From positions 114,017 to 172,328 of the forward strand of contig NZ_CP063846.1 in the NCBI RefSeq assembly GCF_021018745.1: DNA of 58,312 nt, written 5' to 3'. The stretch comes from Gloeobacter morelensis MG652769. Lineage in GTDB: Bacteria > Cyanobacteriota > Cyanobacteriia > Gloeobacterales > Gloeobacteraceae. Shown piece after piece: positions 1-9,717 of this stretch. The notes under the pieces were generated by a model that worked only from the letters and a program-made list of their open reading frames with translations, was not told where the DNA came from and ran no database searches. The position numbers and the translations under genes are program-made. Positions within the stretch are counted from its first letter, which is position 1; each line of letters begins with the position of its first letter.

Positions 1-62
1 GCCGTTCGATGCCGGCGGGACTTTCCTTGCATCGAACATAATAGCGTCGGGAGATAATTCGC

Positions 63-2804
63 ATGGGTCTTATCAAGCGCGAAGCACACAAACAAAGCAA
101 CCTCTGGGACATCGTACAGCTGCCGTCGGGGTCAGCAGCGCAAGTACTGAACAATGGCGGCAGGCCGCTCTTTCAGGTAGGTTTCGAGATATCGGGAGTG
201 CAACTGACCCAGTCGGACGCCGAATTGACGGGCATCTACCAGAATCTGGTAGCACTCATCAACGCTCTGCCCGCGGGTACCAGGATGCGTCTTGTGCACA
301 GGGTCGATTCAAACCTCAAAGAGACACTTGATCAATTCGACCAGGCGCTTGCAGTATGCCAGGAGAGACCCTACGCGAAGTTCTTTCTCCAGGAGAACAA
401 AACCCACCTGATGCAGCTGCTGGCCAGGCGACGGGTAATTCGAAGGCGGCTTGAGGTTTACTTTACTTTCAATCCCAATAGCCTTGCTGCTGGCGAGCGC
501 AACTTCATTACGAAAATTGCCCTGATGGGGGCGGATTTTTTTTACACCGCCCTGGGTGGTGCATCGGCGTTCGAGCAAGCAACGCGTGAAGAATTTGACA
601 GATCCCTGAAGGCCGTGGACGAATTTCGCGGGCTTTGCCTGAGGATGCTCAGAGGCAGCGGGATGCAGGCGGCAAGTCTGGGTGCCAGGGATCTATGGAC
701 GATAGGCTACCAGCGCAACCACCCGAATTCGAGCAAAACCAGAAAGGTTCCGGCTTTTCCGGAAGACTGGAAGAGCGACGACCGGCCCAAAGCCGAGAAG
801 AGGGATTTGCCGCTTTTCCCGACGCCGCGCGAGACTATCTTTTCCCAGGAGCCGCGATTCGCAACAGATCATGTTTGTATCGACGGCAAATACGTCGGAG
901 CGGTCACTCTGCGCAACAAGCCCAAAACCGGGACTTTCCCTTTGCTGATGGCGGAACTGGTGCAGTTTGCCTTCGAATGCGAGGTGGTGGTCGACATCGT
1001 AATGGGCAACCAGGGCACAGAGAAAGGCAAGCTGGCGTTGCTCGAAAACACGGCGACGGCGAATGTCAACACCTCAAAGACTGTGGCAAACGTCGAGGAG
1101 GTTGAGAAGCTCGCCGAAATCCAGGAAGCGCGGGTACGGGTAACGCGAGGCAAAGAGAGGGTGGTGCAGGTGGGAGTAGCGGTACTGCCCAGGGGAGACT
1201 CTGAGGCGGAGCTGGCCGAAAACTGCCAGGCCATCGAGAACGTGTTCACCAACATGAACGAGGCTGCGGGTCTGCGCGAGCGAAACCTTGCCTGGCAGTA
1301 CTATCTGCAGTCGGCGCCCGAATCGGCCGCAGCGATAAGCAGGACAAGCACCCACTCCAGTTCGCGCGCCGCGCTGATGCTGCCGCTCAATGCGCCAAAA
1401 AAAGGGGACAAAAGGCCGTTGCTGACTTTCGGTACACCATCTGGGGATCTGTATAAGTTCGATCCTTTCGACGGCAGCAACCCCAACTTCAACATGGGCA
1501 TCTTCGCCCAGTCGGGGCACGGCAAGAGCGTCATGGTCTTTATGCTGTTGGTGGGGGCGCTTATCGAAGAAGCGCTCGTCACAATCTTGGACGTAGGTGT
1601 GGTTGAAGGGGGTGGCACCTATAAACCCCTTTGTGATTTGGTGGGTGGCTCCTACGTGCAGTTCGGTTCGGGCGCTACCGCCATCAATCCGCTCGAACTG
1701 CCGATCGACTTGATTCTTGATGAATTTGATGAAACGGATTTCGGTGACCCATCCGACCAGTTCGCCCCACCGACGGCTGCCCAAATTTACACACGGGTAC
1801 GCGAATACAACAAAGCGCTTCTATACGTGATGATCACTGGAGCGAGGGACAGCGATCAAGAGCAAATCATTGTGGGCAAGCTCAACCAGGCGCTGTCGGA
1901 GTTTTACGCAGACCCGGTCATGCGGGATCGCATTCGGGCCGCCCACAAGGGCGGCATGGGCTCTGCGGCTTGGCGCCGCTACCCGACGTTGGATGATTTT
2001 GTCGGGTTCATCCCCCACCGGGGAGGCGATGACAAAGTGGCAGAGCTAATGACACTGGTATTGCGCGGCACTTACTGCTCGGGCCTAGAAGGTGCAATAT
2101 TCAACCGACCCAGCAACATTGATCAAAATTCCCAAGTACTGGTTTTCGATCTCAAAGACGTGCCTCAGTCGATGTTCGAGGCGGTGGTGGTGGCCACAAA
2201 CGGAGCGGCGGTGCGCCGTTCCTACCGCCGCGACGGCAAGCTCAAGTTCGTGGTGGCCGACGAAGCCGGGGTGCTCCTCAAACGCAAAGTCGTGGCGGAT
2301 CTTGTGGCGGAACTGTTCGCAACGGGACGCAAGTCGGGCATCTCGACCGCCTTTGTCGCTCAGGACTATGCCCAGGCAATGCGCTCCGAAGCCTGGTCGG
2401 ATCTCAAGGCAAACATGAACAACGTCTTTTTTGGGGCCTGCTATCCCCAGACCCTCGAAACGGTCGAACAGCAGATGCAGATGCCTCGCGAGATCGTCCA
2501 GGGGCTCGCAAGCCCCTCATTCAAACGCAACCGCATGGCAGGCTATTCGCCCTGGTTGCACGTCAAGGGTGGCAACGAATACGAGGTGGTCCACTGCGTA
2601 CCTTCGATACCACTTTTGTGGATGGCCGCCAATGATCCCAAGGAAACGGCCGTCAAAAAACGCTATCTCCAGTCGGTAGGGGACCCGTTTTTGGCGTTGA
2701 GGCTACTTGCGGCCGATTACCCGCAGCTGGCTGAAGGCGGCAAGCAAAACGAATACCTTGAAACGTATCTGAGCAAATACAAGGAGGCCATAGGTGTCGC
2801 ATAA
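63..2804 (+). CDS. virB4: VirB4/TraC-type conjugation ATPase
   Basis: This is the energising ATPase of the mating pair formation complex, expected at the cytoplasmic face of the inner membrane. The 913-residue length fits the VirB4/TraC family. A Walker A (FAQSGHGKSV) lies near residue 482 and a Walker B-like VVADEAG near residue 732, the usual spacing in the C-terminal RecA-like half. The N-terminal half shows no recognisable motif, as expected. The stop overlaps the next gene by 11 bases, so the genes are probably co-translated. The first 62 bases of the window hold only its upstream region. The family call is strong; whether it belongs to the cyanobacterial MPF class is inferred from the neighbours. 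Confidence 0.87.
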   Translation: MGLIKREAHKQSNLWDIVQLPSGSAAQVLNNGGRPLFQVGFEISGVQLTQSDAELTGIYQNLVALINALPAGTRMRLVHRVDSNLKETLDQFDQALAVCQERPYAKFFLQENKTHLMQLLARRRVIRRRLEVYFTFNPNSLAAGERNFITKIALMGADFFYTALGGASAFEQATREEFDRSLKAVDEFRGLCLRMLRGSGMQAASLGARDLWTIGYQRNHPNSSKTRKVPAFPEDWKSDDRPKAEKRDLPLFPTPRETIFSQEPRFATDHVCIDGKYVGAVTLRNKPKTGTFPLLMAELVQFAFECEVVVDIVMGNQGTEKGKLALLENTATANVNTSKTVANVEEVEKLAEIQEARVRVTRGKERVVQVGVAVLPRGDSEAELAENCQAIENVFTNMNEAAGLRERNLAWQYYLQSAPESAAAISRTSTHSSSRAALMLPLNAPKKGDKRPLLTFGTPSGDLYKFDPFDGSNPNFNMGIFAQSGHGKSVMVFMLLVGALIEEALVTILDVGVVEGGGTYKPLCDLVGGSYVQFGSGATAINPLELPIDLILDEFDETDFGDPSDQFAPPTAAQIYTRVREYNKALLYVMITGARDSDQEQIIVGKLNQALSEFYADPVMRDRIRAAHKGGMGSAAWRRYPTLDDFVGFIPHRGGDDKVAELMTLVLRGTYCSGLEGAIFNRPSNIDQNSQVLVFDLKDVPQSMFEAVVVATNGAAVRRSYRRDGKLKFVVADEAGVLLKRKVVADLVAELFATGRKSGISTAFVAQDYAQAMRSEAWSDLKANMNNVFFGACYPQTLETVEQQMQMPREIVQGLASPSFKRNRMAGYSPWLHVKGGNEYEVVHCVPSIPLLWMAANDPKETAVKKRYLQSVGDPFLALRLLAADYPQLAEGGKQNEYLETYLSKYKEAIGVA

Positions 2805-3927
2805 CCGTTCGTGGATCGCGGCCGCCGCTGCCGCCTTCGCGTTAAACGCATCTCCGGCGGCCGCCCAAACCGGTTACTGGCCGCTCGATCAGCTCATCAG
2901 TTCGATAGGAGGAGCGACGCTCGACGGTTTGGTGTCACGCAATTCTTCGAGTCTTAATGGCCTATTCAATAATGCGCTCTCGCAGCTGTTCACCCAGGCG
3001 GCAAACCAGCTCAACGGCGCCTACAACGAAGCGAGCGCCTACAACGGCTACAACCCGATCAAGATTCTTCAATCGGGAGTCTCGATAGATCAGACCACCC
3101 AGGCAGGCATGGTCATCCCGGACGAGGTGTACAACCAGATCATCGCCGATGTGGAAAGCCGTTTCGGCACCTATGTCTCTAGCGCATCCGTGGCACCGGC
3201 GATGATGCGAGATGCACAGCGGCGGGCGGAATCCGCCGGACTCTACAACGACACCACAGACGAGAACGGCGTGCTGCAGCCAGGATTTTTGACCGTGCGC
3301 GGAGCCCAAAAGCGCAACGACGCGTTGGTGCAGCTCAACGAATCGAGTCAAGGGTTGCAAGACGAAGTCAACAACTTCCAGCAAACGTCACTGCAGTCGG
3401 CATCCACCACCTACCAGGACGCGGTGACGGTGCTCGACGAAACCGCCGGCATGTACGATGCCATGCCCGAAGCGGCGGCGAACGGTCAAGCGCAGATCTC
3501 ATCGGCGGCCAAGACGGCACAGTCTCAACCCTCCACCCAGTTGGTACTCAAGCAGATGGCTACTGAACTAGAGGCGTTCGGCAAGCTCACCGCCGACATC
3601 GCCTCAGCTGAAGCGCGGGCAAAAGCCAAAGAGATGGCCGCGCGCTCCAAAGAGAACCTGGCAAGGCAAAACGAAGTGGCGGCGGCCCAGGTGGCCGCCG
3701 CGGTCCAGGTCTACAACGCCAAGCAGCTCACCGAGATTCTCAAAAACCAGACAGCCCAAATTGAAGAGGCCAAGCTTTTACGCCTCGCCCAAAATCGCGT
3801 CGGCCAGAGTATCGACGAGCAGAAAAAAATCGACGCCTTCAACGCCAGTTACCTGACCCAGGGAGCGATAGACAATGCCGACATGCTGGGACTCACCCTC
3901 AAGAACCAGGCTTTCGAGGAACCGTAA
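2794..3927 (+). CDS. VirB5/TrbJ-like secreted conjugation protein
   Basis: The protein starts at GTG inside the end of the VirB4 gene and opens with an Ala-rich signal peptide ending near SPAAAQ (about residue 25), so it is exported. The mature part is Gln/Ala/Asn-rich with long helical stretches, including a Lys/Glu/Ala coiled coil around residues 255-320. This matches VirB5/TrbJ proteins, which are minor pilus or adhesin components that sit beside virB4 and virB6. The next gene begins directly after its TAA. Sequence identity in this family is poor, so the call rests mainly on the signal peptide, composition and position. Confidence 0.55.
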   Translation: MSHNRSWIAAAAAAFALNASPAAAQTGYWPLDQLISSIGGATLDGLVSRNSSSLNGLFNNALSQLFTQAANQLNGAYNEASAYNGYNPIKILQSGVSIDQTTQAGMVIPDEVYNQIIADVESRFGTYVSSASVAPAMMRDAQRRAESAGLYNDTTDENGVLQPGFLTVRGAQKRNDALVQLNESSQGLQDEVNNFQQTSLQSASTTYQDAVTVLDETAGMYDAMPEAAANGQAQISSAAKTAQSQPSTQLVLKQMATELEAFGKLTADIASAEARAKAKEMAARSKENLARQNEVAAAQVAAAVQVYNAKQLTEILKNQTAQIEEAKLLRLAQNRVGQSIDEQKKIDAFNASYLTQGAIDNADMLGLTLKNQAFEEP

Positions 3928-6630
3928 ATGTATGACTTTTTGCCGTTGCTCGCCCAGATAGATCTCTCGGGCGGAGAAATCTCTTTGCCGGGGGCCATCG
4001 TCAAGCAGATTAACGCTCAGCTGGTGAGCCTGACGGCTGTCTTTGAGGGGAGCCTGCTACCGGTCACCCGCGGCATCGGAATTGGCTTCGCGGTCATCTT
4101 CCTTATATTGCATGCGGTGAAAAGTTTCTGGACCCTCGCCACGGGTGAATCTCAGAGCCTGGCGGTGCCGATATCGACGGCGGTGCTGCGCTTCATGGTG
4201 GTGATGGCGTTGCTCACCGGCGGGGCCAAACCGTCGACTGTGGGCCTGCCCCTCAACAACGCCGGCCAATACACAGCACAGGTGGCGCCGGTTGGCCCGG
4301 GCGAACTGGCACCGGGCGACAACTACACAGCAATTGCCTGGGGAATATCAGCGGTGTTCGAAGGGTTTCTCGAAGCAGCCGAACTGGGCACTTTATCGGG
4401 ATTGATGATGGCTAGGGCTGACTGGCCCGTGTGTGTGGTGAACGTGCCGGATTCGCTCACGATGCCGCCGTCGCAATCACAGGCGCAAGGGTCTGCAGCC
4501 GGGTCGAATCAGACCAACGCCAACCAAGTCACCACCAAGTGCTACGACACCAAAAAGCCCGCCGCTGAACAAAAACCGACACCCGAAACACAGAATTGGT
4601 TGCAGGCGGCGGGATCTTGGGTAAGTGGCGTGGGGCAAAAAGCTGCCGACGCCGCGATGGTGCTGTTCAATTCGGGGATGAGCTATCTGGCCGGTTCGCT
4701 CATCACCCTGGTACAGCTGATGGTCGGTCCGATCGTCCTGGTTGCGATGATCATCCACAAGCTAGTGCAGATTATGCTCTGGGTGATCGGACCTATCACC
4801 GTGGGGCTTTTTATCTGGGATCCCAAGTACTTCGGATCGTGGATCGAGCAGTACATCCAGGTGAGCTTGTGGCCCATCATCACCCAACTGATGGTAGCGA
4901 TGATCTCTTTTATGAAAGTCGGCACCACCGTCAACCCAGGCAACCCGGCCTCGGCCTGGCTATCGGCCGCTTTCTGCTTGGCCATCATGTTCGGGCTTTT
5001 GTGGGTGCCCAAGGTAGCAGCCTTCTCCCAAGGGTTGGTCGCCCAGGTAGGAACCGGGCTGATGGCCGCGACTGTGGGCTCAGGTGTAGCAGTGACGGCC
5101 AAGGGCGCAGCGGGAGCGACCAAGGGTGCCATGGACGCTGTCGATAGAAAAAAAGCTGAAAACTACGCCTCAGACCGGTACGCCAAAAACTACGACAGGA
5201 TGATGGGTGATTACAAAGCGGATCCCCAGGGTTCGGTCGGCAAAGCGTATATGGGTGCAGTCGACAAGGGTGGGTTCACCGGTACGCCCGAGCAGTGGAT
5301 ATCCAGGCAGGCGTCCCAAAATGCGATGCGCGACGTGCGCGACGCAAAATTTGTCGCCAAGATGACGGGCAACAGAAGGTACGACCCAGACTTCTCCGAA
5401 GGATCTGCTTCAAAGGGGAGGGGGAGCGGCACGAATGGCGACGGTGGATCTGCGGGATCTACAAAAGCGCCGTCGGATCCGAACGGTGGAGGCCCGAAAG
5501 GCGCGGGAGGGAAATCGAACGTCCCTGACAGCGGTTCGGGGGGAGGGGAGGTGAAAGCGGACAAGCAGGCTGGAAGCACCGAGAAATCGGACACCTCAGG
5601 CTCTTCGAAGAATATGGACGCAAAGAGCACTGACGTTGTCACCCCAGATGGCAGCGGCAAGGCAGGAGGCCAGAAGGCGTCAGGGCCGCTTAGCGGCCAA
5701 GCGCAAAAATCGGCTGCTCCCAGCACCAGCGACAGGGACAGTCGCGGCGGGGCAGATGGCAAAGCGGTGTCGCCAGCTGCAGGGGAGGCGACGCAGAACG
5801 GATCCGCGATCAGGAAAAAGGCGGAAAGCACCAGCCCAACCAGCCCAACCAGCCCAACCAGCCCAACCAGCCCAACCAGCCCGACCGGCAACCAGCAAGC
5901 AGAGCCACAAATCTTGGGACAAGCAAGATCAGAAGCGCCAGAGGAAATTAGGAATCGAGGTGCCGATGGCAGTGCGCAGGAACCAGCAGTCGAACAAGGT
6001 CAATCGCCAGACGACAGTTCGCCGGGGGTTGCCCAGAATGGTGAAGAAGCGGCAGTTCAAACTGAGGGTATGGGACCTGCAGAAGACCCGGTATCGAATC
6101 AAGGCAGCCAGAATGAACCGATGTCGCAATCAGCTGAAAATGATGCCAAGGAGACCTCTGGAGGTTCGAGCGAAACCTCTTCTGCCCCTGAACCGCAAAC
6201 ACAAGTAACGAAGCAGCAGGAGGGTGTGCAGCAGCAAGCGGCAGGCGGCATGGAGAAGCCCCATGACCCGCGAGCGGCGGACACCGAACGCTACAATTCG
6301 ATCGTCAAAGGAAGCAGTAGCAATACAAAGAGGAAGGACGCATTTAACGAAGAGTGGAAGGATAGAACCAATATGACCCTCGATGTCGAACTTCTGAGAG
6401 TCAGGCGCCAGACAAAGCTGGACCAGAGCAACAGGGGGGTTTTCTGGGGACTCAAAAACACAGACGGCTATTCTGTGTATTTAGACCCAGGTTTTAACCT
6501 GACGACTGAAGCGGCGGAGGCGATGTACGACAAGCGTGGCGACGGTGAATACATTACGGGTATGATCAGACCAGCGCAGGTCGATTCGGATGGCCGCTTG
6601 ATCAGCAAAGGCGAAGTCGAAGCGGATTAA
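3928..6630 (+). CDS. VirB6/TrbL-like polytopic membrane protein with long hydrophilic tail
   Basis: The first roughly 380 residues contain several hydrophobic segments (near residues 45-65, 85-100, 255-300 and 340-365), as in VirB6/TrbL proteins of the inner-membrane translocon. The remaining 500 residues are a Gly/Ser/Lys/Gln-rich, apparently disordered domain, which is long for the family. Within it six copies of a 9-bp unit encode a Pro-Thr-Ser repeat. The start codon abuts the stop of the preceding gene, which places it in the same operon. Extended C-terminal VirB6 domains are known in other systems and can reach the partner cell or periplasm; that role is inferred here. Confidence 0.72.
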   Translation: MYDFLPLLAQIDLSGGEISLPGAIVKQINAQLVSLTAVFEGSLLPVTRGIGIGFAVIFLILHAVKSFWTLATGESQSLAVPISTAVLRFMVVMALLTGGAKPSTVGLPLNNAGQYTAQVAPVGPGELAPGDNYTAIAWGISAVFEGFLEAAELGTLSGLMMARADWPVCVVNVPDSLTMPPSQSQAQGSAAGSNQTNANQVTTKCYDTKKPAAEQKPTPETQNWLQAAGSWVSGVGQKAADAAMVLFNSGMSYLAGSLITLVQLMVGPIVLVAMIIHKLVQIMLWVIGPITVGLFIWDPKYFGSWIEQYIQVSLWPIITQLMVAMISFMKVGTTVNPGNPASAWLSAAFCLAIMFGLLWVPKVAAFSQGLVAQVGTGLMAATVGSGVAVTAKGAAGATKGAMDAVDRKKAENYASDRYAKNYDRMMGDYKADPQGSVGKAYMGAVDKGGFTGTPEQWISRQASQNAMRDVRDAKFVAKMTGNRRYDPDFSEGSASKGRGSGTNGDGGSAGSTKAPSDPNGGGPKGAGGKSNVPDSGSGGGEVKADKQAGSTEKSDTSGSSKNMDAKSTDVVTPDGSGKAGGQKASGPLSGQAQKSAAPSTSDRDSRGGADGKAVSPAAGEATQNGSAIRKKAESTSPTSPTSPTSPTSPTSPTGNQQAEPQILGQARSEAPEEIRNRGADGSAQEPAVEQGQSPDDSSPGVAQNGEEAAVQTEGMGPAEDPVSNQGSQNEPMSQSAENDAKETSGGSSETSSAPEPQTQVTKQQEGVQQQAAGGMEKPHDPRAADTERYNSIVKGSSSNTKRKDAFNEEWKDRTNMTLDVELLRVRRQTKLDQSNRGVFWGLKNTDGYSVYLDPGFNLTTEAAEAMYDKRGDGEYITGMIRPAQVDSDGRLISKGEVEAD
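5831..5884 (+). repeat. 9-bp tandem repeat inside the VirB6-like gene
   Basis: The unit CCAGCCCAA occurs six times head to tail; the last copy has one A-to-G change. It encodes a Thr-Ser-Pro repeat. Because the unit is a multiple of three, changes in copy number would lengthen or shorten the tail without breaking the frame. Confidence 0.95.
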
Positions 6631-6676
6631 AAAGTGTACACCCGCGCACACGTCAATCGCCGAGAGGCAGGCCAAT

Positions 6677-7435
6677 ATGCGCGACCACTACCAGATCCTC
6701 GGACTTCACAAAACAGCGACAACCCAGCAGATCCGGCAACGGATCGAAGATCTGCTACGGGCTTACCCCGAATCGACTCCCCAGGGCCAGAAACTGCTTG
6801 AGATCCACGCAGTGCTCGTTAACCCATGGTCGCGGTGGGCTTATGACCGGTCGCTGGGGCAGAGGCCAAAGAAAAAGAATGCGGGGTGGATGGTACTGGA
6901 ACAATGTGCCGGTACGGTCAAAAAGTTCGTGGTGTATTCGATTGGGCGGATCCTTCTGGAGATCTGGCGCAACATAGTGCGGGTCTGGAAGGTGGCGAAG
7001 CTGAGATTGCTGTGGAATTATCTGTTGACGCTGATTACTTTTTCGATAATCAACTTTTGGGTGACTCTGGGTCACCCGCTTCCGATACCGCTGCCTATCC
7101 ACGTGATGATTTTGTGGATAGCCAAGGACTGGACGGTGTTTTTCAACTTGCAGGATATTCTTAACAAATACGAAGTGGCATCGATTGACTTATGGCCCGA
7201 CGAGGACGCGGAATTTTTTTCCAGCCTTTTTGCCATGGTCTTCTGCATCTGGTGGGCCTTCAAGTTCAACTTCTTCCTGGCTGCCGTAATGTCTGGGCCG
7301 CCGATGTGGTTGGTCTGGGTGTGGTTGATGGTTAGATTTGAAAGAAGGCAAGTCCGAAAATTCGAGAAGCTGGAGAACTTCACTTGGCAGAGCGACAAAG
7401 ACAGGACGAGAAGTGAGAACCAGCCGATGTCGTAA
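6677..7435 (+). CDS. J-domain-like membrane protein
   Basis: Residues 1-60 read like a DnaJ J-domain (start MRDHYQILGL, later WAYDRSL), but the HPD triad needed to stimulate Hsp70 is replaced by YPES near residue 34. Two or three hydrophobic segments follow (about 100-150 and 180-215), so it is a membrane protein. It lies inside the conjugation operon between the VirB6-like and VirB8-like genes. It may be a structural J-like adaptor and not a working co-chaperone. The fold call is moderate and the role is unknown. Confidence 0.6.
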   Translation: MRDHYQILGLHKTATTQQIRQRIEDLLRAYPESTPQGQKLLEIHAVLVNPWSRWAYDRSLGQRPKKKNAGWMVLEQCAGTVKKFVVYSIGRILLEIWRNIVRVWKVAKLRLLWNYLLTLITFSIINFWVTLGHPLPIPLPIHVMILWIAKDWTVFFNLQDILNKYEVASIDLWPDEDAEFFSSLFAMVFCIWWAFKFNFFLAAVMSGPPMWLVWVWLMVRFERRQVRKFEKLENFTWQSDKDRTRSENQPMS

Positions 7436-7538
7436 CCGGCCACAGGATTATGGAAGAATTTGTCAGAAAATTTTAACTGAGCGGGCTCTATCTCAGAAGA
7501 CTTTTGCCATATAAGAGTGTAAGTCTAGCTGAAAAAAA

Positions 7539-7558
7539 CTGGAGGCATTACCCTCCAG
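7539..7558 (+). terminator. Hairpin between transfer genes
   Basis: CTGGAGG and CCTCCAG form a 7-bp stem with a 6-base loop, preceded by an A-run and followed by TAAATTTG. It could attenuate transcription between the J-domain gene and the VirB8-like gene. The weak T-run makes terminator function uncertain. Confidence 0.4.
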
Positions 7559-7610
7559 TAAATTTGACTTCGAAAACATGCAAAGTACAGGGCAATTAGG
7601 GGTTACATGC

Positions 7611-8294
7611 ATGGTGGAAAAAAAGTTGGCGAATGGAGGTATAAAGCTCAACGCCCTCGATCAGATCAAAGGCGACAGCCTTTCGAAGAACCAGATATCA
7701 CTGGAAAGGTTAGCCATCTTGATCCTTGTCGGAATTGTCGGGGTCGAGACATTGCTATGGCAGAACGAAAAGAACAAACCCATACCGTCGTTCGTGGTCG
7801 ATTCGCAGGGCAAAGTAGAACTACTCAAGCCTGTGGCGGCGGATTACCGCACGCCCGAGGAGATCAAAGAGTTCGCCGAGAGAACTTACCGCGGAATATA
7901 TGGCTGGAACCACGACAGCAAAACCGAGGGTGGCGTGAAAACAGATGTGAAGTTGGCGATGTTTGGCCTGGATGGTGAACTTGCCCAATCAATCCTTGAT
8001 GTCTTCGATAAAGCCCAGATTTATCAAAAAGTTGATTCCGGGAAAATCAACACCCACATCAACTACAAGACCACAAAGATCATCCACGCGGAGAACCCCT
8101 ACACTGTAATTCTCGAAGGAAGCATGTATTCCTACGGGCTCAACGAAATCAAGCCTACGTACTTTCGTAAGAAGTTGACGATTGCGGTGAGCGAGCGGTC
8201 GAGCCCTTTCAACCTCAACGGCCTGACGATCACCGACATCGAAGATCTGTCCCCCGGCGAGAAAAACGCATCGAGCAAGGAGAAATCAAAGTGA
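7611..8294 (+). CDS. VirB8/TraE-like inner-membrane protein
   Basis: The protein has a short cytoplasmic N-terminus, one membrane segment (about residues 30-48, LAILILVGIVGVETLLW) and a periplasmic domain of about 170 residues. This is the topology of VirB8/TraE translocon scaffold proteins. I chose ATG 7611 over ATG 7578 because AGGGG lies about 9 bases upstream of it and nothing suitable precedes 7578. Its TGA overlaps the GTG start of the next gene, indicating translational coupling to the VirB10 homologue, the usual VirB8 neighbour. Confidence 0.68.
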   Translation: MVEKKLANGGIKLNALDQIKGDSLSKNQISLERLAILILVGIVGVETLLWQNEKNKPIPSFVVDSQGKVELLKPVAADYRTPEEIKEFAERTYRGIYGWNHDSKTEGGVKTDVKLAMFGLDGELAQSILDVFDKAQIYQKVDSGKINTHINYKTTKIIHAENPYTVILEGSMYSYGLNEIKPTYFRKKLTIAVSERSSPFNLNGLTITDIEDLSPGEKNASSKEKSK

Positions 8295-9691
8295 ACCATC
8301 AAGAAGATCCCTTGGCCGCGCTCAGGGAAGTAGTCGGAGACCCGCAGGAGCAACTACCGCCGCCCGAGGAAGAACCAAAGCCTACTGAACCGATGACGGC
8401 AGCCCAGCGTAAAGTCCGTGGCAAGAAAAAGGTGGCCGATCTAACATCGAAGCCTGTGGTAGCGCTTAGTCTATGGGGTGCGCTTATCGTCGGGGTATGC
8501 GCTGGGCTTTTTGCTATACGCTCGGTGGTCAACAGTTCCCAGGTGCGCGCGGCTAACGCCCAGAATAGCGAAGCAGCGGTCGATTGGAAGGTCAAGGCCG
8601 AAAAACTTCAGGCGCAACTGGACGAATCGGAGATCCAGAGATTAAAGGAGCAGGAAGAAAAAATTGCCCTGTCGCCTGAAATGTCTCGCCTCGACGGTGG
8701 GGTGCCGGCTCCCAAAAGTGCGCAAGGTTCAAGCGATATCCCGAGCCCGAGGCCGAGGCCGACAGGCCAGGATCAACCAATGCGGCAGAGGGGCGGTGGT
8801 GGCGGCGAAGCCAGAAGTGGCGGTGGCGGAAATCCGGTTTTCAGGGTCAAAGCCGCTCAGGATGGCCCCAAAGACGCGAGAGCAATGCTCTCAGGTAGCG
8901 TCACCAATACCGACATCGGGTACACCGAGGTGCAGGCCAAACAGATGATTGCCCAAGAAAAACCGACGAGCCTCTCGACATCGCTTTCCACCTCCGAACG
9001 GACAATACCCGCGACTCACCTTATCGAAGCGAGGCTGATTAGCCGGGTGCAGTTCGTGGGCAGTCAGGTGCTCGACACGCCGGTGATGGCTGAGGTCACT
9101 AAGGACGTGATGCGCACCAAGAAGCGCGGTCTCGAAGATTACGACGACGGGGCGCCAGAAAAAGTAATCGTGCTTCCGGTCGGCTCGATTCTAGTCGGCA
9201 AGATATCTAAGGTCGCGGGTAACGGCTTCGTGCTCATCGCCTTCAATTCAGCAAGGTTGCCGGGAGAAGATTCCGAACCTTTTGCCTTTCAAGGTATCGC
9301 GGTCGATAACGACGGCGGCGTGCTGGTGGCCAACGCGCCACGCAGGCCGGATCCGGCAGGGGCAGACGCGTTGGCCATTGCTTCGAGCGTGATGAAGGGC
9401 ATGGCCAGTGCCGGGTTGACCACTGTCGAAAACTACTCGGGTGGATTCGGTGGGTATGGGTCGATGGTGACGCAGAGCAATGCCAAAGACCCGCTCACCG
9501 AGGGAATCCGCCAGGGAAGCGACAGGTTGACGCAGACGCTCAGCCGAACGGCGAACGAAGCGCGACAGGCTTCGCGTTCCGGTGAACTGGATATGTTCTT
9601 AATGCCGGGGATGATCTTTAAGGTGATGACGACCGGCAAAATCGATGTGCCGCCGCCCGCACTGGCAGGGGGCGAGTACGAAAGGCCGTAG
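8291..9691 (+). CDS. virB10: VirB10/TraB/TrbI-type channel protein
   Basis: This is the energy-sensing core protein that spans both membranes in type IV secretion. The N-terminal cytoplasmic tail is acidic and Pro-rich. A single membrane helix lies near residues 50-75, followed by a charged coiled coil (about 95-130), a Pro/Gly-rich linker (about 150-195) and a C-terminal TrbI-like beta domain containing KVIVLPVGSILVGKIS and a VLIAFNSARLP segment. The 466-residue length is normal. GTG start overlaps the stop of the VirB8-like gene. Confidence 0.75.
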   Translation: MNHQEDPLAALREVVGDPQEQLPPPEEEPKPTEPMTAAQRKVRGKKKVADLTSKPVVALSLWGALIVGVCAGLFAIRSVVNSSQVRAANAQNSEAAVDWKVKAEKLQAQLDESEIQRLKEQEEKIALSPEMSRLDGGVPAPKSAQGSSDIPSPRPRPTGQDQPMRQRGGGGGEARSGGGGNPVFRVKAAQDGPKDARAMLSGSVTNTDIGYTEVQAKQMIAQEKPTSLSTSLSTSERTIPATHLIEARLISRVQFVGSQVLDTPVMAEVTKDVMRTKKRGLEDYDDGAPEKVIVLPVGSILVGKISKVAGNGFVLIAFNSARLPGEDSEPFAFQGIAVDNDGGVLVANAPRRPDPAGADALAIASSVMKGMASAGLTTVENYSGGFGGYGSMVTQSNAKDPLTEGIRQGSDRLTQTLSRTANEARQASRSGELDMFLMPGMIFKVMTTGKIDVPPPALAGGEYERP

Positions 9692-9717
9692 AACCCGATC
9701 CTACTGAAGGAGGAGCG

